From positions 1-56,591 of the forward strand of contig JAHFIV010000003.1 of assembly GCA_023246225.1 (NCBI GenBank): a DNA stretch of 56,591 bases, written 5' to 3'. The notes below the pieces were generated by a model. The model saw nothing but the letters and a program-made list of their open reading frames with translations. It did no database searches and had not been told where the DNA came from. Each line of letters starts with the position of its first letter. Position 1 is the stretch's first letter. This DNA is from a bacterium. GTDB taxonomy: Bacteria > Patescibacteriota > Patescibacteriia > SG8-24. Shown piece by piece: positions 8,540-17,869 of this stretch. Position numbers and translations under genes: made by a program.

Positions 8540-11122
8540 TTATTTTTTCTTCGGTTTTCCTTTCACGCGCGCAGGGTAGAGCGCCTGAAAAACCGCGATG
8601 GTATCCGCAGCGACCGCAGGTGCGAGTGTACCGAGTGTTTCGATAACAGAAGCGTTGGGAGCATAGATCGCTTTGATCGGCTTCGCCGCGGCGGTCATAC
8701 CATAACCGTACACAACGGTACCAGCTTCACGAAGCTCTCGCAAAGCGGTTTTCGTTGCCGAAGGATTATTCGAACCACCGTCGAGGAACGCCGCAACGAA
8801 CGCGATCGGTGGCTGTTCGCCTGGTTTATGCTGCGTTTTATCCCAAACCCCACGCTCGCTCAAAATCTTTGTCTTGATCTCCGCGAGCGCCGCATGATCT
8901 GGCGTGCCGCCACCCGCGGTGCGCATAAGGGCTTGGTACAGCGCGAACTGTTCTTTTGGTCCCCATGTTCCCGCAAGCGGAAGGTCGGTCGAGACGTCGC
9001 CGTGGATACTGGTAAGCTGAATACGAATAGGGAGCGGAGCGGTGAGACGACCCTGCGACTGCCGAGAAAGAAACGCGCACTGCATGAGCGAATCCACATA
9101 GACCATCACGGCGTCACGTTGGAGATCGGCTTTGACACGGCCGGACTCGGGGTCGATTTCAGACATGGAACCAGAGAGGTCGGCCATCAGATAGACATCG
9201 ATGCCACCGAAAAGTTTTTGTCTTTTTTCGCGCGTACGGATGCGCTCAAAGCCAGACACATCACGCTCGCCAGCCTTGTGGTCGATCATTGCGAGCGCGG
9301 GATCGGTAAGTTCGTCGCCTTCGCTCATTCTGACCGGTCCTTGGTACTCACGCTTTTCTCCTTTACGACTCTGGACAAGCTGACGCCACGCCGCGATCAG
9401 TTTTTGCTGAATGCGCTCTCCTTTTTCGTCTTTCATTTCGCGCACGCGCTGAAACATCTCGCGAACTTCTTTCGCTTGCTGTTCCGAGCAACCGGCTTCG
9501 CGCGCGAACGTTTCGGTGACGCGTGCTTCGCTTGTCTTATTTTCTTCGCGCGCATTGTCTTCGGATCGCTCAAGAGATTCGATCAATTCTTCAAGATCCT
9601 CATCGCTCATGATCTCCGCTTCTTGTTCGCCATAGTCCCCCTCACCGGCAGGTTCTTGTTCTTCGTCCGGCCGTTCTTCGTCGAGCGTTGGGTCGTCCTT
9701 CGGTGTCGCGTCAGGATGGAACCATTGTCCAGTATCAGCATCATACACTTCGAGCCAGGCGTGACCGGTACCGCTCGTCATCATCGCCTTCTCAGCCGAC
9801 GCAGCCTTTTTGACATAATGACCGGTCGCGAGACGGCACGGAATGCCCGCTTTCCGAAGTACCGCCGCACCGACAGTGTTCGCCACATCGCAATCGGCTT
9901 TCTTCTCTTGCCAAATGCGTTCGAAGTATGCCGCAGGGTCCGCACGATAGACTGCGTTCATGCTGCTGTCGTTCGAGTAGTCCAAATGCTCACGCACGAC
10001 TTTGAGAAGAAATCTTGCGCGGCCGGCGGCAGAAAGTTTTGTCGCCGCAAGCTCGGTAATTTTTTGTTCGAGCTCAGTAGGGAGACGCGCAGCGATTTTT
10101 TTATCAATTTCCGTTGGCGGCATTTGCGGTGGTGTGCCTTCCTCGCGTTTTCCTATATTGAGACTATAACTAAAAACTCCATCGGCATCGATTTGGAGAT
10201 GAACGTTACCGTTGCCGTCTTCGGTGAGATGGATAGCGTCCGGTGGTGCCGAGGTTTGGAGGGTTCGCGTGTTCACGCTCCAGCCATACGGAACTGGGAT
10301 CGCAATCTTCTGCCGACCACGCACTCTTCCTGTAAGGAGTCGAGAAGAAAGTGTCTCGATTTCCTGCTCGACGAGCGGTTTCTCAACAGTCGGCGCCTTT
10401 TTCCATTTCAGCTCTGCCTCGTCCCATTCGCTGTACAAATTTTGTCGAAAATAACCACCATGAAAAGGAGTGACGGTAAAGTAGGCCTTTGATTCGCCTT
10501 TTTCTTTTTCTTTGGAGAGCTCATCCATCGACGGCGCAAACTCGTCGGTTTCTGGAGGAGGGAGGGAGTCGTCCTGCGGTGCAGGAACGGATTCTTGTTG
10601 TTCTGCATCCGTTTGTTCGGGTTGTTCTGTAGATTCTTTTTGCGCTTCTTCTTCGGGTTCGGGTGGGGATACATCCTGATCGGCGAGCCATTCAACCATT
10701 GAAGAAAGGTGATTTTTCCAAATGTCCACCTTCGTTGCAAATGGCACGTCGTGGGAGGTGAGCAGCTCAAGCGCATTCGCCGGCCCTTCGCTTGTAGCGA
10801 TTGTTTTGAGTCCCTCGAGAAAATCATGCGCCACTGGATCGGCATCGACAGCGGGCACAGCGTTCGGAGTTTCAAGAGCAGCGGCAACTGCGCGAAGAAA
10901 CGCATCAACTCGCGGCAAACCGGTCTCTTTCATTTTTGGCGGCTTGCCGAGCATCGCCGACTCCACAAGTTCACGAAACGGTTTTGGCACCTCCTTTTTC
11001 CATGTCCGATACGCCATCGCCTGTTCGCGGGTATGTATCGCAAAAGCCGGCCTCTCTTGCTCAGAAGTTTCGCGATGCTCCAGCGAAGGCTCGGGCGGTG
11101 ATGTTGGTGAACGATTCGGCAT
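8540..11122 (-). CDS. Transglutaminase-like + von Willebrand factor A (vWA) domain protein
   Basis: Transglutaminase triad context KKADCDVANTVGAAVLRKAGIPCRLATGHY / GHAWLEVYDADTGQWFHPDATP; MIDAS DLSGSMSEID; start codon of the next gene follows its stop with one intervening base. Confidence 0.9.
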   Translation of the reverse strand: MPNRSPTSPPEPSLEHRETSEQERPAFAIHTREQAMAYRTWKKEVPKPFRELVESAMLGKPPKMKETGLPRVDAFLRAVAAALETPNAVPAVDADPVAHDFLEGLKTIATSEGPANALELLTSHDVPFATKVDIWKNHLSSMVEWLADQDVSPPEPEEEAQKESTEQPEQTDAEQQESVPAPQDDSLPPPETDEFAPSMDELSKEKEKGESKAYFTVTPFHGGYFRQNLYSEWDEAELKWKKAPTVEKPLVEQEIETLSSRLLTGRVRGRQKIAIPVPYGWSVNTRTLQTSAPPDAIHLTEDGNGNVHLQIDADGVFSYSLNIGKREEGTPPQMPPTEIDKKIAARLPTELEQKITELAATKLSAAGRARFLLKVVREHLDYSNDSSMNAVYRADPAAYFERIWQEKKADCDVANTVGAAVLRKAGIPCRLATGHYVKKAASAEKAMMTSGTGHAWLEVYDADTGQWFHPDATPKDDPTLDEERPDEEQEPAGEGDYGEQEAEIMSDEDLEELIESLERSEDNAREENKTSEARVTETFAREAGCSEQQAKEVREMFQRVREMKDEKGERIQQKLIAAWRQLVQSRKGEKREYQGPVRMSEGDELTDPALAMIDHKAGERDVSGFERIRTREKRQKLFGGIDVYLMADLSGSMSEIDPESGRVKADLQRDAVMVYVDSLMQCAFLSRQSQGRLTAPLPIRIQLTSIHGDVSTDLPLAGTWGPKEQFALYQALMRTAGGGTPDHAALAEIKTKILSERGVWDKTQHKPGEQPPIAFVAAFLDGGSNNPSATKTALRELREAGTVVYGYGMTAAAKPIKAIYAPNASVIETLGTLAPAVAADTIAVFQALYPARVKGKPKKK

Positions 11123-11248
11123 AAATACCTCGGGGACCTCTGCGAAAGTATGGCAGAGTTGCGCGGTTATTTCAAAAAACCATTCCCGGTTGACCGCGCG
11201 GCTGTTTTTGGATAGTATTCTCCAGTTATGAACCCATAGTGAGTTTCT

Positions 11249-12205
11249 ATGTTCCGCTGGTCCGACCTCGAAAACCCGATCGTTGCGCTTTCGCCGATGG
11301 CCGATATGACGGACTCGGCGTTTTGTCGTCTCACGAAGCACATCGGTGCGCCTGTCGTATTTCGCGAAATGATCAGCGCAGAGGGACTCATACACGGAAG
11401 TGAAAAATCGTTTCGCATGGGCGCGTTTCATGCAGAAGAGCGCCCGCTGATCCAGCAATTATTCGGCGCAGATCCGAAAAGTATGGCGGACGCCGTAAAG
11501 ATGATCGATGATGCGTATCATCCTGACGGCTTCGATGTGAACATGGGGTGCCCGGTGTACAAAATCACGTCGAACTTTAACGGGGCTGCGCTGATGAAAG
11601 ACGCCGCGCTCGCGACAAAAATTATCCGTGCGATGAAATCTGCGACACCGTCCCCTGTGTCGGTGAAACTTCGCCTTGGATGGTCGCGACCCGACGAAGT
11701 GCTTGAGTTTATTAAAGTCGTAGAGAGCGCCGGTGCAGACCTCGTGACAATCCATGGAAGAACAAAAGAGCAAGGATATTCCGGCGTCGCAGATTGGGAG
11801 ATGATCGGTCGTGCAAAAGCGCGCGCGTCGATCCCCGTGCTCGCGAACGGCGACATTCACACTCCCGAGGCCGCAGTGAAAGCGCTCGCCGTTTCTGGTT
11901 GCGACGGCGTACTGATCGCACGCGGCGCGCTCGGCAATCCGTGGATCTTCACACAAATGCACGCAGCGCTCCGTGGTGCACCGTGGACCGTACCGACGCT
12001 TGCGGAACGGATCGCGGTCGTGCGCGAACATGCGCGTCTGCACGTGACGCAATACGAGGAGCATCACGATCTCACCACATTCCGCAAACACCTCACGTGG
12101 TATTTCAAAGGAATCCCCGGCGCAAAAGCGCACCGTGATCGATTAGTAAAAGTCACGACGCTCGAAGAGCTCGACGTCATTCTTGATGAGCTCAGAAGTT
12201 CCTAA
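11249..12205 (+). CDS. dus: tRNA-dihydrouridine synthase
   Basis: PIVALSPMADMTDSAFCRL, DVNMGCPVYKI, TIHGRTKEQGYSG, IPVLANGDI, GVLIARGALGNPW. Confidence 0.95.
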   Translation: MFRWSDLENPIVALSPMADMTDSAFCRLTKHIGAPVVFREMISAEGLIHGSEKSFRMGAFHAEERPLIQQLFGADPKSMADAVKMIDDAYHPDGFDVNMGCPVYKITSNFNGAALMKDAALATKIIRAMKSATPSPVSVKLRLGWSRPDEVLEFIKVVESAGADLVTIHGRTKEQGYSGVADWEMIGRAKARASIPVLANGDIHTPEAAVKALAVSGCDGVLIARGALGNPWIFTQMHAALRGAPWTVPTLAERIAVVREHARLHVTQYEEHHDLTTFRKHLTWYFKGIPGAKAHRDRLVKVTTLEELDVILDELRSS

Positions 12206-12245
12206 AAGAATTTTTAATACACACACCATAGTCGCACTATAAAAA

Positions 12246-12271
12246 ACGACCTGTCTGCAAAGACAGGTCGT
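12246..12271. terminator. Intrinsic terminator (possibly bidirectional)
   Basis: acgacctgtct-gcaa-agacaggtcgt perfect stem. Confidence 0.75.
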
Positions 12272-12300
12272 AGGATGAAGCGCGCCACACGGCGCGTTAT

Positions 12301-12888
12301 TTATTTTTCGTGCGGGATCGTCACGCTCAGTTCGAGAACCCCCATGACGACGTTACATTCTCTGTCTGACTCTGGAGGCCAGTCTCCGCTCATAAAGACC
12401 CAGAGACGATGGTTCCTCGGCGATAATACCCGTGTCGATCGTACGTATCGTGACATCGAGGTGTCACGATACCGCACTACTGCGCGACCAAGGCTTTGAT
12501 CGATCGACATCTCATCGATCACCATAAGCGCCGCCAGATGTTCTCTGAAGAATTCGATAAAATCGCTCATGGTGGCGGCAAGGTCGTCCCAAGAGACACG
12601 ATTAATCTGCAAGGTTATGCGCCCATCGAGCTCCGCGTTATGAAACGCGAGCATATCGGAACTATCAAGACTGGTATCGATAACCCATCCCGGCGGAGCT
12701 CTGAACTCGATTCCCCCGAAACTAACCCTCTCACCATCCTCCCTCTTCGCTCCGGGCAGAACGGTCGGTGCGGAGCTGGACGCTGCCACCGGTGGTATCT
12801 CAACCACGATCGGCGCCACCACCACTGACGGCTCCCTCACGCAACCAAGAAACATCGCAACAACAACGAGAATAACGAACTTTCTCAT
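12301..12888 (-). CDS. Putative lipoprotein, paralogue of next gene
   Basis: signal peptide and lipobox MRKFVILVVVAMFLGC; PPGW and GDWP motifs. Confidence 0.7.
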   Translation of the reverse strand: MRKFVILVVVAMFLGCVREPSVVVAPIVVEIPPVAASSSAPTVLPGAKREDGERVSFGGIEFRAPPGWVIDTSLDSSDMLAFHNAELDGRITLQINRVSWDDLAATMSDFIEFFREHLAALMVIDEMSIDQSLGRAVVRYRDTSMSRYVRSTRVLSPRNHRLWVFMSGDWPPESDRECNVVMGVLELSVTIPHEK

Positions 12889-12914
12889 CACGACTCTCTT
12901 TCTTCGTTCAGACA

Positions 12915-13490
12915 CTATCGTGGCGTTTCGATCATCATCACTCGCACACTCGATGCAAATTCCGACATGATACGATTGCAATCGTTTCGCACCACAAGCA
13001 CTTCACCAGGCCATTCTCCACGCAACGTGACGACTATCTGTGGATGCGCTCGCGGGAAAAACACAAAGACTTGTCGTTCACGCTCGCATTGATTCCCGAT
13101 GCAGTACCACCGTGCCATCTGCCGACGAGAGAAAGCGTCCCAACGCTGCAGCGGACTCGCGTCCCCGCGCGAGGCGATCTCCTCTTGCATTTCTCTCTCA
13201 ACGTTCTTGCTCACCGCATCGACATCAACCTGATCGACAAACTCCTCCATTCGCAAGGAGATGACCGCATCGAGAACGGTCGAATGGACTTCTGTCGCAT
13301 CTTCCTTCGCGTTGAAACGTGCGCTCCAACCTTTGGGAGTGGTGAAATCGAGATAGAATGTCGTGCGTGGCGAACTGGGCACAACCGGCATTGCGGGCAG
13401 CGAAGCGATCGCTGCGGGAGTCACGACCGGCCGCTGCTCATGAGAACAGCCGAGAAATACCGCGACTACACAAACGATGAAATTTCGCAT
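12915..13490 (-). CDS. Putative lipoprotein, paralogue of previous gene
   Basis: MRNFIVCVVAVFLGC lipobox; FTTPKGW and GEWP motifs. Confidence 0.7.
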   Translation of the reverse strand: MRNFIVCVVAVFLGCSHEQRPVVTPAAIASLPAMPVVPSSPRTTFYLDFTTPKGWSARFNAKEDATEVHSTVLDAVISLRMEEFVDQVDVDAVSKNVEREMQEEIASRGDASPLQRWDAFSRRQMARWYCIGNQCERERQVFVFFPRAHPQIVVTLRGEWPGEVLVVRNDCNRIMSEFASSVRVMMIETPR

Positions 13491-13599
13491 AGTGAACCTC
13501 GTTTCTCTGGGAAAAGAACTTACTGCAACATAAGCATATTTTTATGCTGAATGTCAATGGTGCGCAGCGTCGTGCTATTTGCTATGATAAAGAAAGACT

Positions 13600-14796
13600 A
13601 TGGCTGCAAAACGGTCCATGCAATCGCAAGGAAAACCATTACCGAAATGGAACTTTTTTGCGCATCCCCATTCACTCAACCAACAAATAGCGATCGGTGC
13701 AGGTATTTTGACAGTGGTCACCGTGGTGGGGTATCTCGCCCATGGACAAAACATTACCACACCGCAATCGACGTTCGCTTCTTCGTACAGCAAGGCCGCG
13801 AGTCGCGATAAAGAACGGTATGCGCAGCTCGCAACACTGAGCGAAGCGCTCGATGCATATAAAAAAGAAACAAAAGAATATCCTGCATCACTCACCGCGC
13901 TCGCACCAACATACCTGCACGAAATTCCGAAAGATCCTTCCACGGGACAACAGTTCGGCTATCAAGGTGATGCGACAAAATTCACGGTGAAATTCGGGCT
14001 TGAGCAAGGAACCACCACTCTGCCCGCCGGCGAACACACACTTTCTGAAAAAGGATTCGACTCGCCAGCACCAACCTCAAAAGAAATTTCAAAAACTGAA
14101 AATGCAGCGACCACCGTCACAATCCCCACAGTTCCGACAAGTCCTGTGACCACAACACATTCTGTATCAGACGCCGAAGCCCCACCACAACAAAAAAAAT
14201 CCCCAACACCGCTCGTGGTTGATTCTGATAATGATGGCCTGTCAGATGCACTAGAGATACAAATCGGCACAGATCCGCACTCACCAAATATTCTTTCGAG
14301 CACACAGCTCGCCTACCAAAATACTTCACCACCGAGTGCTGCACCGTCTGACGCATCACCTGCTGGACCATCGTCTACTACAACTACCGCCACCGCTTCT
14401 GCACCTTTAAAATCACTGCAAAAATCTTTAGGCTTTCTCGATACGCTCTCTAAAATTGTCGAGGAAAATTTTCAGCCGCTTCCTCAAAAAAACGACGCTG
14501 TGCTGAACCCTGAAATACCCACGAAAGAAAAAACGACAACAGCTCCTCCACATAAAATCTCCGCAGAACTTGCAACCGCAGCAACAACGATCAACATCAA
14601 CACCCCGGAGATGAATCAGATGAAAACGGAGGTTGTGCAAACCACACAGTCACCGGAACTCGGGCAAGCGGTAAAAAATTTCTGGTCGCTACTCCAAGAA
14701 AAAATTGGGCAATTTTCAAAAACAATAATTCTCCAATTTGTCACGCTTCTTCGAACGGTGTGGAATATATTGGTGGCGCTCGTCACTGCAAAATAA
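13600..14796 (+). CDS. Membrane-anchored protein with GspG-like segment and a TSP3-type calcium-binding repeat
   Basis: N-terminal TM; LSEALDAYKKETKEYPASLTALAPTYLHEIPKDPSTGQQFGY; VVDSDNDGLSDALEIQIGTDPHSPN. Confidence 0.75.
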   Translation: MAAKRSMQSQGKPLPKWNFFAHPHSLNQQIAIGAGILTVVTVVGYLAHGQNITTPQSTFASSYSKAASRDKERYAQLATLSEALDAYKKETKEYPASLTALAPTYLHEIPKDPSTGQQFGYQGDATKFTVKFGLEQGTTTLPAGEHTLSEKGFDSPAPTSKEISKTENAATTVTIPTVPTSPVTTTHSVSDAEAPPQQKKSPTPLVVDSDNDGLSDALEIQIGTDPHSPNILSSTQLAYQNTSPPSAAPSDASPAGPSSTTTTATASAPLKSLQKSLGFLDTLSKIVEENFQPLPQKNDAVLNPEIPTKEKTTTAPPHKISAELATAATTININTPEMNQMKTEVVQTTQSPELGQAVKNFWSLLQEKIGQFSKTIILQFVTLLRTVWNILVALVTAK

Positions 14797-14798
14797 TT

Positions 14799-15281
14799 AT
14801 GATTGAAAACGAACGATCGTTTCTTGTTGCAAAAATACCACCGTTCGATGACACAAAAATAAAAAATATCGAACAACACTACCTCACTGAGGGCAAAGAA
14901 CCGTTACGACTTCGCCGCGCAGATCGAACGTTTGAACTCACAAAAAAATTGACGATCGATCCCACTGATCCGTCACGAAAAGACGAGCTCACCATTCCAC
15001 TCTCTGAAGAACAGTACAACCGTCTAGTGACGCTTTCGGTGCGATCTCTTACAAAACGACGTCACCTCATCCCTCTTGTGAACGGTCTCACTGCTGAACT
15101 CGACGTATTTCTCGGTCCGCTCGAAGGATTCGTAAAAGTCGAAGTGGAATTTCCAAATGAAGATGCACGAAGCGCGTTCACTCCCCCGGAATGGTTTGGA
15201 AAAGATATCTCTCAAGAAAAATGGTCATCAAATTCCTGGCTCGCCGGAAAATCATTCGCTGATGTACGACAGTATTTATAA
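14799..15281 (+). CDS. CYTH-like domain protein
   Basis: IENERSFLV..., LRLRRADRTFELTKKL, AELDVFLGPLEGFVKVEVEFPNEDARSAF. Confidence 0.75.
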   Translation: MIENERSFLVAKIPPFDDTKIKNIEQHYLTEGKEPLRLRRADRTFELTKKLTIDPTDPSRKDELTIPLSEEQYNRLVTLSVRSLTKRRHLIPLVNGLTAELDVFLGPLEGFVKVEVEFPNEDARSAFTPPEWFGKDISQEKWSSNSWLAGKSFADVRQYL

Positions 15282-15308
15282 AAGATGGCCGCGGTGAGCG
15301 GCCATCTT

Positions 15309-16346
15309 TTATTCAGCGTGCTCGAGATAATGCCGAAACTCTTTTTTATATATATCGAGAAGCGCCATGAGCACAGCGAGAGTGAGTGGCCCCAAAATGA
15401 ATCCCGAAAATCCGTAGAACTCAAAGCCGCCCAAAATGGACAACAGTACCAGCAGTGGGTGGATGTTCGTTTTGCTCTGTACTAATTTTGGCTGCAAAAA
15501 ATTATCGACCGTTCCAATCACCGCTGTAGCAACAACAGCAAGTCCAACAGCAGCACTAAGATGCCCCGCAAAAAAAAGATACGCAATCGCAGGCACAAGA
15601 ACGATAGCGGATCCAAAGATCGGAATAAATGCAGCGAACCCAGTCATCGTTCCCCAAAACAATGGTGCAGGAACACCAAAAATCCAAAAGAAAATACCGG
15701 TCAGCATTCCTTTAAGAATACTGACGATCAATATTCCATTCATCACCGCACTCACTGCGGTAATAATGCGTGTAAACACCAACTCATCGTGTTCGTCACC
15801 AAGAGGCGAGAGTGCTTTGAGACTCGTTTTCACACGGGCGCCATCTTTAAGAAGATAGTACGCCGAAATAACGACTACAACGAGACCAACAAAAACGTTC
15901 ACGAGGTTTGAGAAAAACTTAAAAAGATTTTTTGAAAGCGCTTCTGCAATTGACTGAACGATTCGCACACCTTCATCCAGCATCGCGGGAATTTGTGCAT
16001 GCATCGTGGGTGGGAGAACGGTGCGCAAAAGACGAGAAAGAGTTTCGCTGTCGATGTGCCCTTTGATGTTGGAAAATAAACCAAGCAGTTCTGTCGAAAG
16101 CGAAGCGATAAAAAATGCGAGCGGTAAAAGCACCGCCGTTGCTATCAGAATGATCGTCAAAAATGCAGAAGCGGTGTCAGACTTGAGGATGCGATACAAA
16201 CGATGATAGATCGGGCGAGAAATGATAGCGAGCACTCCCCCGAATGCAAGCAGGGTAAGATACGGCCAAAAAACCATGAGCGTCAACGCAAGGCTTAAAG
16301 CCAAAAAGATAAGAAAAAAATAGACCTGAAATTTTTTGTAACTCAT
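15309..16346 (-). CDS. AI-2E/PerM family transporter
   Basis: multi-TM; GIFFWIFGVPAPLFWGTMTGFAAFIPIFGSAIVLVPA, DNFLQPKLVQSKTNIHPLLVLLSILGG. Confidence 0.9.
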   Translation of the reverse strand: MSYKKFQVYFFLIFLALSLALTLMVFWPYLTLLAFGGVLAIISRPIYHRLYRILKSDTASAFLTIILIATAVLLPLAFFIASLSTELLGLFSNIKGHIDSETLSRLLRTVLPPTMHAQIPAMLDEGVRIVQSIAEALSKNLFKFFSNLVNVFVGLVVVVISAYYLLKDGARVKTSLKALSPLGDEHDELVFTRIITAVSAVMNGILIVSILKGMLTGIFFWIFGVPAPLFWGTMTGFAAFIPIFGSAIVLVPAIAYLFFAGHLSAAVGLAVVATAVIGTVDNFLQPKLVQSKTNIHPLLVLLSILGGFEFYGFSGFILGPLTLAVLMALLDIYKKEFRHYLEHAE

Positions 16347-16374
16347 GATGAACTAAGTATAGCAAAAAATCGGC

Positions 16375-17145
16375 TCACTGTCTATGACGAAAAATGGTGG
16401 CGACAATTCCGAGAACCACCGCCACAACTAAAAGTATCACGAGGCCGTACCCGAAAAATACAGTAAGCGCGCTCGCAATCTGCACGGACCATACTCTCAA
16501 AATAAATGTGTGCGCTGGTGCGAAGTGAAAAATAACCCACTGCGCAGCGAGAAGCATCGCTCCAAAAAATGCCACCCCTTCCAAGGCGTGAATCAAATCT
16601 GTTCGTGATGGCGCAACATGTGCAGAGATCGAGAATAGCAGGTACAAAAATACGTAGCTCTTCCACGACGATAGGTTGATGACGCTCATGATAGAAAAAG
16701 CAAAACGTCCGTATTCTTTTAAAGCGCGGAGGCACACATCGATAAATCCGGCTGGTGTTCCTGCAAAAGAAAACGCAATCCGCGCTGTCGAGGGAAGAAA
16801 AATATGTACTAATAAAAAAATCACCGCAGCACCACCAAAAAAAGGTGCTCCAGCAACGATCGTTCGGCGAATCGCACTTTTTGGTCGATCATGTGCAACG
16901 TATCCAAGCACCATCTCATTCCCCTCTTGCTGCGGCGAAAAAAATTTCACCTGATGAATTTTTGTGCGAGTAAGTATGCATCCGATGACGTGTGAACACT
17001 CATGCACAACAACTCCCGGCCACATGAGCAAAAGATACAAAAATTTTCCAAAAAAACGATAGGCTGTCCGATTAACAATGCTTCCTACAAACGAAAGTAG
17101 GAACATCTGCACGAATACTGGCGCAAACACGAGGAGGATGTCCAT
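16375..17145 (-). CDS. Integral membrane metalloprotease-like protein (M50-like)
   Basis: VVVHECSHVIGCILTRTKI (HExxH) in a multi-TM context. Confidence 0.75.
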   Translation of the reverse strand: MDILLVFAPVFVQMFLLSFVGSIVNRTAYRFFGKFLYLLLMWPGVVVHECSHVIGCILTRTKIHQVKFFSPQQEGNEMVLGYVAHDRPKSAIRRTIVAGAPFFGGAAVIFLLVHIFLPSTARIAFSFAGTPAGFIDVCLRALKEYGRFAFSIMSVINLSSWKSYVFLYLLFSISAHVAPSRTDLIHALEGVAFFGAMLLAAQWVIFHFAPAHTFILRVWSVQIASALTVFFGYGLVILLVVAVVLGIVATIFRHRQ

Positions 17146-17242
17146 GCAAACACGGGTCTAAAACCTATCCGGAGGCTCCCTTGACAAAGCTGTTGCGGAC
17201 GATATCTCACTGACGGTACCATAAAAGTGGAGGACCTGTTCT

Positions 17243-17683
17243 ATGTCAATAGGAAAGTATGTAAAATACACCCTTATATTGTTATATCTGGCGCAGCTTA
17301 TAGTGGTTTTTCATGAACAGCTGGCCCGCTTTTATAGGAGCGCACTTCAGACGATGCACCGTGAAACCGCTGCACAGGAAGAAAAAGGATGGTCAGGAAC
17401 GTTTGTTACTCTTCTTATTCCCGCACCAGTACAAACCATACACACACTCGCCTCATCACGAACTGAAATATTGACCACAGACGCTACACACCACAACGAG
17501 CCAGAGTATCATCAAGATGATAGTCGTCATGATCGCACGCGAAAACAGAAAAAACCGATGCGATACGAGTTCCTCCTTTTAAATCTGTTCCCGATGCTCC
17601 GTGTTCATCGCGCCGCACCGTCGACAAGCGAAGCGCGTGAAAACGTGCGCTGTGATGCGTTTAGACTCGCGCACGTCGCGTAA
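17243..17683 (+). CDS. Hypothetical protein with N-terminal TM
   Basis: ORF with SD-like gtggagg upstream; YVKYTLILLYLAQLIVVF. Confidence 0.5.
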   Translation: MSIGKYVKYTLILLYLAQLIVVFHEQLARFYRSALQTMHRETAAQEEKGWSGTFVTLLIPAPVQTIHTLASSRTEILTTDATHHNEPEYHQDDSRHDRTRKQKKPMRYEFLLLNLFPMLRVHRAAPSTSEARENVRCDAFRLAHVA

Positions 17684-17702
17684 AATGCAGCCATACTCTT
17701 TT

Positions 17703-17862
17703 GTCATCTTGAACTTGATTCAGGACCAAGAAATGTAAAAAAGACCAAACGAAAATCGTTTGGTCTTTTTTACTGGATTCCGGGTCACGGCCCGGAATGA
17801 CAAAAGAGGAGGCCGGAATGACAATAAATGACTGGGTCCTGAATCAAGTTCAGGATGACAAC
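17703..17862. repeat. Family-1 palindromic element, copy A (nested/chimeric)
   Basis: outer 25-bp arms gtcatcttgaacttgattcaggacc/ggtcctgaatcaagttcaggatgac around aaaaaagaccaaacga-aaa-tcgtttggtctttttt and ggattccgggtcacggcccggaatgaca. Confidence 0.9.
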
Positions 17863-17869
17863 AAAAAAT

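Noticed and set aside
8183-10492. 769-aa plus-strand ORF antisense to the vWA/transglutaminase and VR2 genes
   Set aside because: Low-complexity F/R/S-rich composition typical of antisense open frames; the minus-strand genes have clear domain motifs
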